Assembly: GCF_004322775.1 (NCBI RefSeq)
Contig: NZ_CP036403.1
Location: 2,976,001 to 3,040,000 of the forward strand
Length of the DNA stretch: 64,000 nt
Direction: 5' to 3'
From: Ornithinimicrobium sufpigmenti
Lineage (GTDB): Bacteria; Actinomycetota; Actinomycetes; Actinomycetales; Dermatophilaceae
Part shown: piece after piece, positions 9,651-17,920 of the stretch
How positions within the stretch are numbered: position 1 is the first letter of the stretch
How the letters are laid out: each line of letters begins with the position of its first letter
The notes under the pieces: generated by a model
The model's database searches: none
What the model saw: only the letters and a program-made list of their open reading frames with translations
Told to the model about the DNA's origin: nothing
Translations under genes and position numbers: made by a program

Positions 9651-9878
9651 ATGGAGGTTCGAATCGGCATCCGTGATGTCGCCCGCGAGGTGGCTTTCGA
9701 GTCCGCTCAGACCCCCGACCAGGTCCGTGCCACCGTCGCCGAGGCCGTCTCTGCCGGCGCCGGGATGCTGGAGCTGGCCGACGAGAAGGGCCTGATGGTG
9801 CTCGTCCCCGTCTCGGCACTGGGGTATGTCGAGATCGGCGCCCAGGACAAGGGCCGGGTCGGCTTCGGCGCCCACTGA
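9651..9878 (+). CDS. DUF3107 family small protein
   Basis: A 75-residue protein beginning MEVRIGIRDVAREVAFES, typical of the actinobacterial DUF3107 family (function unknown). ATG 9651 is chosen because AGGAGG ends 7 nt upstream; an in-frame ATG at 9645 would put the same Shine-Dalgarno 1 nt away. A TAGGCT hexamer at 9588-9593, overlapping the tetR stop, could be its -10 and would give a leadered mRNA. The word GGTATGCC falls between the Shine-Dalgarno and the start. Confidence 0.88.
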   Translation: MEVRIGIRDVAREVAFESAQTPDQVRATVAEAVSAGAGMLELADEKGLMVLVPVSALGYVEIGAQDKGRVGFGAH

Positions 9879-10066
9879 CGCATCCCGCGGCAGGACCGGG
9901 CCGCTTGAGACCGTCTCCGGCAGCCAGCAGACGGGACTGCCCTGCACACTCAGGTGGCAGGTGGGACGGGAGGTAAGTAGCGTGAACGCCGTTCCAGCGG
10001 AAGTTGCACTCTCGCTGGACCGGCAGGGCAAACCTTGCTGACCGTCGCAGAAAGGGAAACACCACC

Positions 10067-10351
10067 ATGATCGGCACCATCATCGCCGCCCTGGTCGCCG
10101 GACTGATCGTCGGGCCGCTGGCGCGTCTTATCCTGCCGGGCCGCCAGAACCTGTCCGTGGGCATGACCGTCCTCCTGGGGGCGGTCGGCTCGCTGCTGGG
10201 CGTCTTCCTCGGCTCGTTGTTCTTCGACTACGAGGGCGGCCCGCTGAACTTCTGGGGCCTGCTCTTCGGTATCGGCGGCGCGCTCATCGTCGTGCTGGCC
10301 TATGGCGCCATCACCGGCAACAAGGGCTCCCAGGGGCGCGTCTCCCGCTGA
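10067..10351 (+). CDS. GlsB/YeaQ/YmgE-family small membrane protein
   Basis: A 94-residue, very hydrophobic protein with three predicted membrane segments (about residues 3-22, 30-52 and 62-82) and the glycine-rich spacing of the GlsB/YeaQ/YmgE stress-associated family. It starts IIAALVAGLIVGPLARLILP after the first Met-Ile-Gly-Thr. ATG 10067 follows AAAGGGAAAC, a usable ribosome binding site. The biochemical role of the family is unknown. It stands alone between DUF3107 and a strong terminator. Confidence 0.85.
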   Translation: MIGTIIAALVAGLIVGPLARLILPGRQNLSVGMTVLLGAVGSLLGVFLGSLFFDYEGGPLNFWGLLFGIGGALIVVLAYGAITGNKGSQGRVSR

Positions 10352-10368
10352 CCGCACACCGTGACCGC

Positions 10369-10403
10369 CTCGGCGCGCCTTCCCCTCGGGAGGGCGCGCC
10401 GAG
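10369..10403 (+). terminator. Hairpin after the GlsB-like gene
   Basis: Perfect 11-bp stem CTCGGCGCGCC / GGCGCGCCGAG with a 13-nt loop, starting 17 nt after the stop codon. No long T run follows, which is common in high-GC actinobacteria. Confidence 0.75.
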
Positions 10404-10432
10404 TCCGTTGCCGGGTGGTCACGCGACCATCG

Positions 10433-10461
10433 TTGGTGCCGCGGGTCTCCTCGGGTAGGCT
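10433..10461 (+). promoter_or_regulatory. Probable promoter of the DEAD-box helicase gene
   Basis: TTGGTG (10433-10438), a 17-bp spacer and TAGGCT (10456-10461) match an actinobacterial housekeeping promoter. It would give a leader of about 145 nt before ATG 10616, long enough to carry regulation, but I see no defined structure in it. Confidence 0.5.
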
Positions 10462-10615
10462 TGGTCCGTTCACCGGTGACCGGTCGGCCGCCCGCGACAT
10501 GCGGCGGTTGCTGCCGGTGGGGAAGCGCAGTCTTGCCCCACGGCATACCTTCTGAAGTTCCCGATCGGCCCGGACCGGCGCACGAGCGCCGTCCCACCGC
10601 TCAGGAAGATCTCTC

Positions 10616-12103
10616 ATGCAGGACAACCGCACCTTCGCCGACTTCGGTCTGCACCCCGACATCGTGGCCGCCCTGGCCGACATGGGGATCACCACACCCT
10701 TCCCGATCCAGGCGATGACGCTGCCGGTGGCGATGAGCCGCCACGACATCATCGGGCAGGCCAAGACCGGCACCGGCAAGACCCTCGGCTTCGGCCTTCC
10801 GCTGCTGCACAACGTCGTCGCCCCCGGCGACGAGGGGTATGCGGCGCTGGAGCGGCCGGGCGCTCCCCAGGCCCTCGTCGTGGCCCCCACGCGCGAGCTC
10901 GCCGTGCAGGTCGCCGGCGACCTCACCAAGGCGGGCTCGCGGCGCGGCATCCGGGTCCTCACCGTCTACGGCGGCCGGGCCTACGAGCCGCAGATCGAGG
11001 CCCTGGAGAAGGGCGTCGAGGTCGTCGTCGGCACCCCCGGCCGACTGCTGGACCTGGCCTCCAAGGGCCACCTGACGCTGGCCCACGCGCGCACCGTCGT
11101 GCTGGACGAGGCCGACGAGATGCTCGACCTCGGCTTCCTGCCCGACGTGGAGAAGATGCTGGCGCTCACGCCGGCCGGTCGGCACACGATGCTCTTCTCC
11201 GCGACGATGCCGGGGGCCGTCGTCGCCCTGGCCCGTTCGTACATGACTCAGCCGACCCACATCCGCGCGATGAGCGACGACGGTGACGACCGCCGGACGG
11301 TGGCCGCGGTCGAGCAGTTCGCCTACCGGGCGCACGCCATGGACAAGGTGGAGATGCTGGCGCGGATCCTGCAGGCCGAGGGCCGCGGGCTGACCATCGT
11401 CTTCACCCGCACCAAGCGGACCGCCGCCAAGGTCTCCGACGAGCTCGCCGACCGCGGCTTCGCGGCCGCGGCCATCCACGGCGACCTGGGCCAGGGTGCG
11501 CGGGAACAGGCGCTGCGCGCCTTCCGGTCCGGCAAGGTCGACGTGCTGGTGGCCACCGACATCGCGGCCCGTGGCATCGACGTCGAGGCGGTCACCCACG
11601 TCATCAACTACCAGTGCCCCGAGGACGAGAAGACCTACCTGCACCGCATCGGCCGCACCGCGCGGGCCGGCGCGGCGGGCGTGGCCGTCACCTTCGTGGA
11701 CTGGGACGACCTGCACCGCTGGGCCCTGATCAACAAGGCCCTCGACCTCGGCTACCCCGAGCCGGAGGAGACCTACTCCTCCAGCCCGCACCTGTTCGAG
11801 CAGCTGAACATCCCGGAAGGGACCCGCGGCACCCTGCCGCGCTCCAACCGCACCCGTGAGGGGCTGGCCGGCGAGGTGCTGGAGGACCTTGGCGGGCCCG
11901 AGCACGGTCGCACCGGCGGCCGCGGTGCCGGTGGTGGCCGCTCGGACCGGGGACGCTCCGGCGGCCAGGGCCGCGCGGGACGCTCGGGCAGTGATGGGCG
12001 GGACGGGCGTGACGGGCGTGAGGGTCGCGCCGCGACCGAGCAGCGCACCGACGGCGCGGGCCGACGCCGCCGCCGGCGGACCAACCGCGCCGCCCAGGGC
12101 TGA
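10616..12103 (+). CDS. DEAD-box ATP-dependent RNA helicase
   Basis: A 495-residue cytoplasmic RNA helicase with a Q motif (PFPIQ), motif I (AKTGTGKT, 49-56), PTREL, GTPGR, motif II (VLDEADEMLDLGF), SAT, and motif VI in HRIGRTARAG. This is the full RhlE/CsdA-type core. The tail from about residue 425 is rich in Gly, Arg, Asp and Ser with GRDGRDGRE repeats, ends in a run of Arg, and probably binds RNA. Such enzymes remodel RNA in ribosome assembly and mRNA decay. It converges on the PHP gene, leaving only 19 bp between the two stop codons. Confidence 0.93.
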   Translation: MQDNRTFADFGLHPDIVAALADMGITTPFPIQAMTLPVAMSRHDIIGQAKTGTGKTLGFGLPLLHNVVAPGDEGYAALERPGAPQALVVAPTRELAVQVAGDLTKAGSRRGIRVLTVYGGRAYEPQIEALEKGVEVVVGTPGRLLDLASKGHLTLAHARTVVLDEADEMLDLGFLPDVEKMLALTPAGRHTMLFSATMPGAVVALARSYMTQPTHIRAMSDDGDDRRTVAAVEQFAYRAHAMDKVEMLARILQAEGRGLTIVFTRTKRTAAKVSDELADRGFAAAAIHGDLGQGAREQALRAFRSGKVDVLVATDIAARGIDVEAVTHVINYQCPEDEKTYLHRIGRTARAGAAGVAVTFVDWDDLHRWALINKALDLGYPEPEETYSSSPHLFEQLNIPEGTRGTLPRSNRTREGLAGEVLEDLGGPEHGRTGGRGAGGGRSDRGRSGGQGRAGRSGSDGRDGRDGREGRAATEQRTDGAGRRRRRRTNRAAQG

Positions 12104-12122
12104 CCTCGGGTCCTCGGGCGCT

Positions 12123-12986
12123 TCAGGCGCCCAGGAGCCGCTGACCGGCGGTGGTCTCGAGCAGCCGCTCGAACTCCGCCGGGTCGGTGGTGTTCTCCCC
12201 CAACAGGTTGGGCTTGCCCGCCCCGTGGTAGTCGCTGGAGCCGGTCCGCACCAGACCGAGCCGCCTGACGAGGGCCGCCGCACGCTCGCGGTCGGTCCGG
12301 TCGTGGTCGCGATGGTCAACCTCCAGGCCCACCATCCCGGCCTCCACCATCTCCTCGATGACCTCCTCGGTGACCACCCGCCCCCGCTTGCTGGCGAACG
12401 GGTGGGCCATCACCGCGGCCCCGCCGGCCGCGACGACCAGCTCGACCGCCTCGACGGGGCTGGGCGCGTAGTGGGAGACGTAGTAGGGGCTGGACGAGGC
12501 GAGCACCTCCGCGAACGCCGCCTCCCGGTCGGGGTAGCGCCCGTTGGCGACCAGCACGTCGGCCAGGTGCGGACGGCCCAGCGAGGTCTCCCCCGGGCTC
12601 GCGGCCCGCACCTCCGCGTAGCTCACCGGGTAACCGTCGGCGGCCAGCCGCTCGGCCATCACCTGGATCCGGGTGTCCCGGCTGTGACGGCTCCGCGCCA
12701 GCTCCGCCCCCAGGTCCGGGTCGTCCGGGTCGGGCAGGTAGGCCAGCAGGTGGACCGAGATGCCGCGCCAGCTGCAGGAGATCTCGATGCCCGGCACGAC
12801 CACGACGCCGTGCTCCCGGCCGGCTGCGCCCGCCTCCTCCCAACCCGTGGTGACGTCGTGGTCGGTGAGCGCCACGGTCCCCACTCCGGCCCGGGCGGCC
12901 TGACGCACGAGCTCGGCGGGCGGCTCCGTCCCGTCGCTGCACCAGGAGTGGGTATGCAGGTCGATCACGGAGCGGAGCGGCGGCAT
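12123..12986 (-). CDS. PHP-domain phosphoesterase
   Basis: A 287-residue PHP protein with the metal-binding motifs DLHTHSWCSDG (9-19), ALTDHD, PGIEIS, MAHPF and GSSDYHG in order. This matches the YciV/TrpH-like group, which includes 3',5'-nucleoside bisphosphate phosphatases and the 5'-3' exonuclease RNase AM. The family acts on nucleotide or RNA 5' ends, but the exact substrate cannot be read from sequence. A TACGGT hexamer 6 nt before ATG 12986 suggests a leaderless transcript. The start codon lies inside a GGTATGCC word. Confidence 0.88.
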   Translation of the reverse strand: MPPLRSVIDLHTHSWCSDGTEPPAELVRQAARAGVGTVALTDHDVTTGWEEAGAAGREHGVVVVPGIEISCSWRGISVHLLAYLPDPDDPDLGAELARSRHSRDTRIQVMAERLAADGYPVSYAEVRAASPGETSLGRPHLADVLVANGRYPDREAAFAEVLASSSPYYVSHYAPSPVEAVELVVAAGGAAVMAHPFASKRGRVVTEEVIEEMVEAGMVGLEVDHRDHDRTDRERAAALVRRLGLVRTGSSDYHGAGKPNLLGENTTDPAEFERLLETTAGQRLLGA

Positions 12987-13090
12987 ACCCCCACCGTAGG
13001 CGTTGAGGCGGGACGCACCGCGCCCGAGGCGTCATACTGGATGGCGGACCCGTGCCGTGCCGGCACCGCCCCACCATCCGTAGGAGCAGC

Positions 13091-13783
13091 ATGACCCCCA
13101 CCCCGGCGACCCTCCGCACCGCGGGCGCAGCCGCCCTGTTGTCGGTGCTCGTGCTGGCCGGCTGCAGCGAGGAGGAACCCCTCCCCCAGCCCCCCGCGAC
13201 CTCGGCGCCCACGGCCCAGGAGCCCACGACCCAGGCCCCGGACGACGAGTCGGCCACCACCTCACCCGTCGACGACGCGGACGTCACCACCGCGCCCGCC
13301 GACGACGAAGGCGCCACCCAGACGGCTGAGCCTGGGCCCGACCCCGAGCTGAGCGCCACCGACGGCAGCTTCACCATCGAGCTGCCCGACGGCTGGGAGG
13401 ACGCCTACGAGCTGGCCGAGCAGGAGGGCGTGCTGCTCGCGGCCAAGGAGATCGAGCGCAAGGACGAGTTCTTCACCAACGTCGTGGTGACGCAGGAGGA
13501 GTACGTCAGCAACCTGACCACCGCCGTCGAGGAGGCCGCCGCGGAGCTCGCCGGGGAGGACGGTGAGTACGAGCTGCTGGAGCCGGCCCCCGTCGACGGC
13601 AACCGCGCCCCCGGCTACACCCTGGTCCGCGACGTGCAGGGCTCGACCATCCATCAGACCCAGCGGTGGATCTCCCACGACGGGACCCTCTACGTCGTCA
13701 CCTTCTCCGCGATCGACAGCCAGGCCGAGGAGGCCGCCGGGGCGCTCGACGAGATCCTCTCCAGCTGGAGCTGGCAGGACTGA
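13091..13783 (+). CDS. Lipoprotein, LpqN/LpqT-like
   Basis: A 230-residue precursor with a lipoprotein signal peptide and a lipobox LVLAGC (Cys25). A linker of about 60 residues rich in Thr, Pro, Asp and Glu follows. A globular domain begins near DGSFTIELPDGWEDA and ends in DEILSSWSWQD, reminiscent of the LpqN lipoprotein domain. It should be anchored outside the membrane. ATG 13091 follows AGGAGC. The function is unknown. It converges on the ThrE-like gene across a shared hairpin. Confidence 0.8.
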   Translation: MTPTPATLRTAGAAALLSVLVLAGCSEEEPLPQPPATSAPTAQEPTTQAPDDESATTSPVDDADVTTAPADDEGATQTAEPGPDPELSATDGSFTIELPDGWEDAYELAEQEGVLLAAKEIERKDEFFTNVVVTQEEYVSNLTTAVEEAAAELAGEDGEYELLEPAPVDGNRAPGYTLVRDVQGSTIHQTQRWISHDGTLYVVTFSAIDSQAEEAAGALDEILSSWSWQD

Positions 13784-13838
13784 GCGCCTGAGCGCTTGCG
13801 GGGCGCTTCCGGGCCGCCGCAGCTGCCCTCAGGCGCTC
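13782..13838. terminator. Shared terminator between convergent genes
   Basis: An 11-bp perfect inverted repeat, GAGCGCCTGAG (13782-13792) and CTCAGGCGCTC (13828-13838), fills the gap between the lipoprotein and ThrE-like genes. The loop is 35 nt and contains a smaller GC hairpin. It probably stops transcription from both sides. Confidence 0.6.
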
Positions 13839-13839
13839 C

Positions 13840-15351
13840 TCAGGTGGTGACGTGGCTGCCGCGGGAGCGGCGGCGGGCCCGGAGCGCGGCCCGGTCCAGC
13901 CCGAGGCGGCGACGGGCCAGGTAGCCGCCCATCGCCAGGCCCGCGGCGAGGGCGACACCGGTCGAGACCGCCACGACCAGCCAGACCATCGCCTGCGGCA
14001 TGGTCGCGGCCGAGTTCTGCATCAGCAGGTAGAGCGAGCGGTAGACCGACAGGCCGGGGAGCAGCGCCACGATGGCGGCCGTGGCGACCGCGGCCTCCGC
14101 CACGTGCAGGCGGCGGTAGGCCACGTAGGCCAGCGCACCCACCAGGGTGGCGGCGACGGCCGTGGCCATCGCCGACGCCAGGCCCAGGGCCATCAGGCTG
14201 GCGTAGATCATCCAGGACAGCGCGGAGATGAGCACGCTGATGACGATGGTCCTCAGCCCTGCGTAGGTGTTGAGGCAGAACCCGAGCGCGATGAGCATCG
14301 CGCCCAGGGTGCTCAGCAGGGGCGAGCCCGCCGTCGAGACGACGGCCGAAGCCTCCATGGACACCCCCAGGCTGCGCCCGAAGCCGATGACGACCGCCAC
14401 CCCGACGGCGATGCCGAGGGTCATCATCATCACCTCCAGCCCTCGGGCCCCGGCCGTGACGTAGTACCCGTCCACGGCGTCCTGGGCGGCCCCCAGCACG
14501 CCGAGACCGGCGAGCAGCACGACGATGCCGGAGATGACGACCACCGACGGGGTGAAGCTGACCTCCGGCAGGATGACGTCGCCATACCTGAACAGCAGCA
14601 GCGCGAACAGGGCCGGGACGGCGGCGCTGACCGCCTGGGTGAAGAAGGCCGCGACGCCGGCGCGGTACAGCGCCCGCTGCACGCGGTCCACCAGGGCCGT
14701 CGAGACGGCCGCGACACCCCACATGAAGGGCCCGACGCCGAACAGCATGACGACCCCGACCGCCATGATCGAGGACCCGAGCGTGACCACCCAGCGGCGG
14801 TAGGGATGGGGGGAGGCGAGCAGCTTCTGCAGCCTCGTGCGGGCCGTGGTCACGTCCATCGTCGGCCCGCCCGGGCCGGCCGAGGCGATGATCCGCTCGA
14901 TGTGCTTCTGCACCGCCTCCAGGCGCGTGTAGTCGGGCGACCGGCCAGAGACCACCCGCATCACGCTGAGCGGGTCCTCGTCCAGACCACGGTGGATCGA
15001 GACGGTGATCGAGGTGTAGGTGATGTCGACGTGCACCGAGCCCACGCCGTAGGCCTGACCGAGGCGCAGCACGGTGGCGACCGTGTCCGCGGCCGACGCA
15101 CCCGTCGCCAGCATCGCCTCACCCACCCGCAGCGCCAGGTCGATCACCTCGCGGGCCTTCTGCTGGGTGACCTCCTCGTCCCCGGTGCGCTGACCCAGGG
15201 CCATCGTGGGCGGCGCGCTGGAGCGCACGACGTGCACGGCGGCCTCCCGCAGGTGCCGGCCCAGGCGGGAGGCGGGCTTCAGCTGGCGGGGCGGGATCTG
15301 CTGGGGACCGGTGACCTCGGTGCGAAGGTCCGTGGTGGGTGACTCACTCAT
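13840..15351 (-). CDS. ThrE-type threonine/serine exporter
   Basis: A 503-residue protein with the two halves of the ThrE (DUF1212/DUF3815) family. The soluble N-terminal part has the conserved stretch VGEAMLATGASAADT and VDITYTSITVS. About ten hydrophobic segments follow from residue about 165 to the end. ThrE of Corynebacterium exports threonine and serine using the proton gradient. ATG 15351 (MSESPTTD) is chosen; an in-frame ATG at 15765 would run through the divergent pepP gene. Only about 70 bp separate it from pepP, so the two promoters must nearly overlap. Confidence 0.88.
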   Translation of the reverse strand: MSESPTTDLRTEVTGPQQIPPRQLKPASRLGRHLREAAVHVVRSSAPPTMALGQRTGDEEVTQQKAREVIDLALRVGEAMLATGASAADTVATVLRLGQAYGVGSVHVDITYTSITVSIHRGLDEDPLSVMRVVSGRSPDYTRLEAVQKHIERIIASAGPGGPTMDVTTARTRLQKLLASPHPYRRWVVTLGSSIMAVGVVMLFGVGPFMWGVAAVSTALVDRVQRALYRAGVAAFFTQAVSAAVPALFALLLFRYGDVILPEVSFTPSVVVISGIVVLLAGLGVLGAAQDAVDGYYVTAGARGLEVMMMTLGIAVGVAVVIGFGRSLGVSMEASAVVSTAGSPLLSTLGAMLIALGFCLNTYAGLRTIVISVLISALSWMIYASLMALGLASAMATAVAATLVGALAYVAYRRLHVAEAAVATAAIVALLPGLSVYRSLYLLMQNSAATMPQAMVWLVVAVSTGVALAAGLAMGGYLARRRLGLDRAALRARRRSRGSHVTT

Positions 15352-15407
15352 CGCCGACCAGCCTAGTGGCGTCGGCCACCCCCGGCGCTCCGCCGGCGGC
15401 GGACGCC

Positions 15408-15413
15408 TACCAT
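15408..15413 (+). promoter_or_regulatory. -10 element for leaderless pepP mRNA
   Basis: TACCAT lies 7 nt before GTG 15421, so transcription would begin at the start codon. No convincing -35 hexamer is visible. Confidence 0.5.
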
Positions 15414-15420
15414 GGTCGGC

Positions 15421-16953
15421 GTGAGTGAGAAGCAGCACAAGGCCGAGCACCGTAACCGTCCCACCGGCAAGGCGTTCATGGCCTTCATGCGCCAGAACTG
15501 GGCTCCCCGGGACGGGCAGCTGCCGCCGCTCACTGAGGCGGCCCGGTATGCCGCGGCGCGCCGGGAGACGGTGTCCGCCGCCTTCCCGGGCGAGCGGCTC
15601 GTCATCCCCGCCGGCGGCCTGAAGGTCCGCAGCAACGACACCGACTACGTCTTCCGTCCGCACAGCGCGTTCGCGCACCTGACCGGGCTGGGCGCGGACC
15701 GCGAGCCGGACGCCGTGCTGGTCCTGGACCCGGTGACCGGTGAGGACGGCGCTCCCGCCGGGCACGAGGCGGTCCTCTACTTCCTGCCGCTCGCCGACCG
15801 GGACAGCGAGGAGTTCTTCGCCGACTCCCGGGTCGGGGAGTTCTGGGTCGGTGCGCGACCCACCCTCGAGTCCGCCTCCACCGAGCTTGGCCTATCCACC
15901 CGGCACCTGGGCGAGCTGCCCGACGCCGTCGCCAAGGACACCGGGGCCGGCGGGGTCTCGGTGCGCGTGGTGCGCGACGCCGACGGCGAGGTCGCAGCCA
16001 TGGTCGACAGGGTCCGTCAGCAGGCGGGGCTCGCGCAGGAGGACCAGGTCGAGGCCGCCGCACAGGCGGACGCCGAGCTGGCCCGCTCGCTGTCGACCCA
16101 CCGACTCGTCAAGGACGACTGGGAGGTCCGGCAGATGGAGGAGGCCGTGGAGGCGACCGCCACCGCCTTCGACGCCGTCGTCGCCGAGCTGCCGGAGGCG
16201 GTCCGCCGCGGCCGGGGCGAGCGCTGGATCGAGGGTGTCTTCGGGCTGCACGCCCGCCACGCCGGCAACGGCGTCGGCTACGACTCCATCTGCGCCGCCG
16301 GGGAGCACGCCACCACGCTGCACTGGACCCGCAACACCGGCGAGGTCCAGGAGGGCCAGCTGCTGCTGCTGGACGCGGGCGTGGAGACCGACTCGCTCTA
16401 CACCGCGGACGTCACCCGCACGGTGCCGGTGTCCGGGACGTTCACGCCCGCTCAACGCCGGGTCTACGAGGCGGTCCTGGAGGCGCAGGAGGCCGGCCTC
16501 GCCGCGGCCCGCCCCGGCAACCGGTTCAAGGACGTGCACGCCGCAGCCATCGAGGTCATCGCCCGCCACCTGCTGGAGTGGGGGCTGCTGCCCGAGGGGG
16601 TGACCCTGGAGCAGACGCTCGACGCCGAGGAGGGCCAGTTCCACCGCCGGTGGATGGTGCACGGCACCAGCCACCACCTGGGCATCGACGTGCACGACTG
16701 CGCGCTGGCCCTGCGCGGGGACTACGTGGAGGGCGAGCTGCGGGAGGGCATGATCCTCACCGTGGAGCCGGGCCTGTACTTCAAGTCCGACGACCTGCTC
16801 GTGCCGGAGGAGCTCCGCGGCATCGGCGTGCGGATCGAGGACGACATCGTCATCACGGCCGACGGCAACCGCAACCTGTCGGCGATGCTGCCGCGCACGG
16901 CCGACGAGGTCGAGGCCTGGGTGCAGGCCGGGGGCGTGCGCAGCGCCGGGTGA
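15421..16953 (+). CDS. pepP: Aminopeptidase P family Xaa-Pro aminopeptidase
   Basis: A 510-residue M24B metallopeptidase that removes an N-terminal residue preceding proline. It has the N-terminal creatinase-like domain (about 1-220) and the pita-bread catalytic domain. The five ligands for two metals are visible: Asp in LLLLDAGVE and Asp in TADVTRTVP, His in HGTSHHLGIDVHD, Glu in LTVEPGLYF, and Glu in VRIEDDIVI. GTG 15421 is preferred over ATG 15412 because the TACCAT -10 overlaps that ATG. It is cytoplasmic, in peptide turnover. Confidence 0.93.
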   Translation: MSEKQHKAEHRNRPTGKAFMAFMRQNWAPRDGQLPPLTEAARYAAARRETVSAAFPGERLVIPAGGLKVRSNDTDYVFRPHSAFAHLTGLGADREPDAVLVLDPVTGEDGAPAGHEAVLYFLPLADRDSEEFFADSRVGEFWVGARPTLESASTELGLSTRHLGELPDAVAKDTGAGGVSVRVVRDADGEVAAMVDRVRQQAGLAQEDQVEAAAQADAELARSLSTHRLVKDDWEVRQMEEAVEATATAFDAVVAELPEAVRRGRGERWIEGVFGLHARHAGNGVGYDSICAAGEHATTLHWTRNTGEVQEGQLLLLDAGVETDSLYTADVTRTVPVSGTFTPAQRRVYEAVLEAQEAGLAAARPGNRFKDVHAAAIEVIARHLLEWGLLPEGVTLEQTLDAEEGQFHRRWMVHGTSHHLGIDVHDCALALRGDYVEGELREGMILTVEPGLYFKSDDLLVPEELRGIGVRIEDDIVITADGNRNLSAMLPRTADEVEAWVQAGGVRSAG

Positions 16954-16959
16954 GGCCCC

Positions 16960-17478
16960 TCAGGTGTTGCCCGGCAGGCCCTGACCGCCCGGCATCCGGT
17001 CGAGCAGGTCGCGTGCCTGCTGCGCCAGCTTGTGCTCGGTCAGCACCTCGTAGCGGGTGGCCACCACCTGGCTGACCGAGGTGAAGTCCCGGCGACCGCG
17101 GGTCATGGCATACCCGATGAGGGCCCAGACGAGGCCGAAGAACGCACCGAAGAGCACACAGCCCAGGATGGTCATCAGCGCGTCGCGCGGGCCGGCGAAG
17201 AGGGCGAAGATCAGCCCGACGAACAGGCCGAGCCACACCCCGGAGAGGGCTCCGCCCAGGGCCACCCGACCCGTCGTCAGCCGGCCAGTGACCCGCTCGA
17301 CCTGTTTCAGGTCGGTGCCGACGATCATGCACTGCTCGACCGGGAACTCGTGGTCCGAGAGGTGGTCCACGGCGGCCTGGGCGTCCTCGTAGCGGTCGTA
17401 GACCCCCAGGCTCATCGGGTAGTCGAGGGCAAGCACGGGGCCAGGGCCGGGCGCAGGACGGCGGGCGGGGGTGGTCAC
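16960..17478 (-). CDS. General-stress-protein-like membrane protein (YflT/GSP17M-type N-terminus)
   Basis: A 172-residue protein. The N-terminal half (SLGVYDRYEDAQAAVDHLSD, then VGTDLKQVERVTGRLTTG) resembles the general stress protein 17M domain. Two adjacent membrane segments follow (about residues 80-102 and 107-128). A cytoplasmic tail ends RYEVLTEHKLAQQARDLLDR. GTG 17478 gives a start just before the conserved region; an upstream in-frame ATG lacks a ribosome binding site. Its stop lies 6 bp from the convergent pepP stop. The role is unknown. Confidence 0.8.
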   Translation of the reverse strand: MTTPARRPAPGPGPVLALDYPMSLGVYDRYEDAQAAVDHLSDHEFPVEQCMIVGTDLKQVERVTGRLTTGRVALGGALSGVWLGLFVGLIFALFAGPRDALMTILGCVLFGAFFGLVWALIGYAMTRGRRDFTSVSQVVATRYEVLTEHKLAQQARDLLDRMPGGQGLPGNT

Positions 17479-17546
17479 AGCCTCATTGTGCCCCGACCGG
17501 ACCGGGTCGGCTAGCCGCACGGCCCGGAGGCCGAGTCCGGTCCCGG

Positions 17547-17584
17547 AAAAGCGAAAGACCCCCAGGCCCAGGGCCTCGGGGGTC
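17547..17584 (-). terminator. Intrinsic terminator after the 42-residue gene
   Basis: Stem GACCCCC plus AGGCCC pairs with GGGCCT plus GGGGGTC (17557-17584) with a single bulge and a 1-nt loop. On the minus strand a U-rich TCTTTCGCTTTT follows. It sits 18 bp after the stop at 17602, supporting that small gene. Confidence 0.7.
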
Positions 17585-17601
17585 GTCGTACGCAGGTCGC
17601 C

Positions 17602-17730
17602 TCAGCGACGGAAGAGCCGGCGGCGGGGGCGGACGACGCGCTTGGCGACGTCCTCGGCCGGGGTATGCCGGTAAGCGCGCTCGGCGGACGGGCGGTAGGT
17701 GATCAGCGTGCCCATGTGGGTGTTGCTCAT
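17602..17730 (-). CDS. Small basic protein of 42 residues, unknown
   Basis: The frame begins MSNTHMGTLITYRPSAERAY and ends with an Arg-rich RVVRPRRRLFRR. Nearly all third codon positions are G or C, as in neighbouring genes. A purine-rich GAAAGG directly abuts the first ATG, and a strong terminator follows the stop. These three facts argue for a translated gene. I do not recognise a family. With 12 Arg/Lys in 42 residues it could bind nucleic acid, but this is a guess. The codons CGG CAT ACC carry the GGCATACC-type word. Confidence 0.6.
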   Translation of the reverse strand: MSNTHMGTLITYRPSAERAYRHTPAEDVAKRVVRPRRRLFRR

Positions 17731-17809
17731 CCTTTCGTGGTTCGTCATCAGGTGTGTCGAGAGGTATGTCGCGAGCGTGGTCGCGGGTTCTCGGTGGTGG
17801 CGGGCGACA

Positions 17810-17823
17810 TGACGTGAACGTCA
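17810..17823. promoter_or_regulatory. Palindrome between divergent genes
   Basis: TGACGT-GA-ACGTCA is a perfect 6-2-6 palindrome in the gap between the 42-residue gene and the MgtE-N gene. The related word GTACGTG flanks it at about 17825 and 17849. It looks like a regulator site, but the factor is unknown. Confidence 0.4.
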
Positions 17824-17908
17824 AGTACGTGATCCTTCACCTAAGAGTGTACGTGCTGAGGGGCGCCGATATTCCCGTGCCTGGGCGGGGCCTCCCCGGC
17901 TCGCTCGT

Positions 17909-17914
17909 TATCCT
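17909..17914 (+). promoter_or_regulatory. -10 element for leaderless MgtE-N mRNA
   Basis: TATCCT ends 6 nt before GTG 17921, so the transcript would begin at the start codon. Confidence 0.5.
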
Positions 17915-17920
17915 TCCCGG

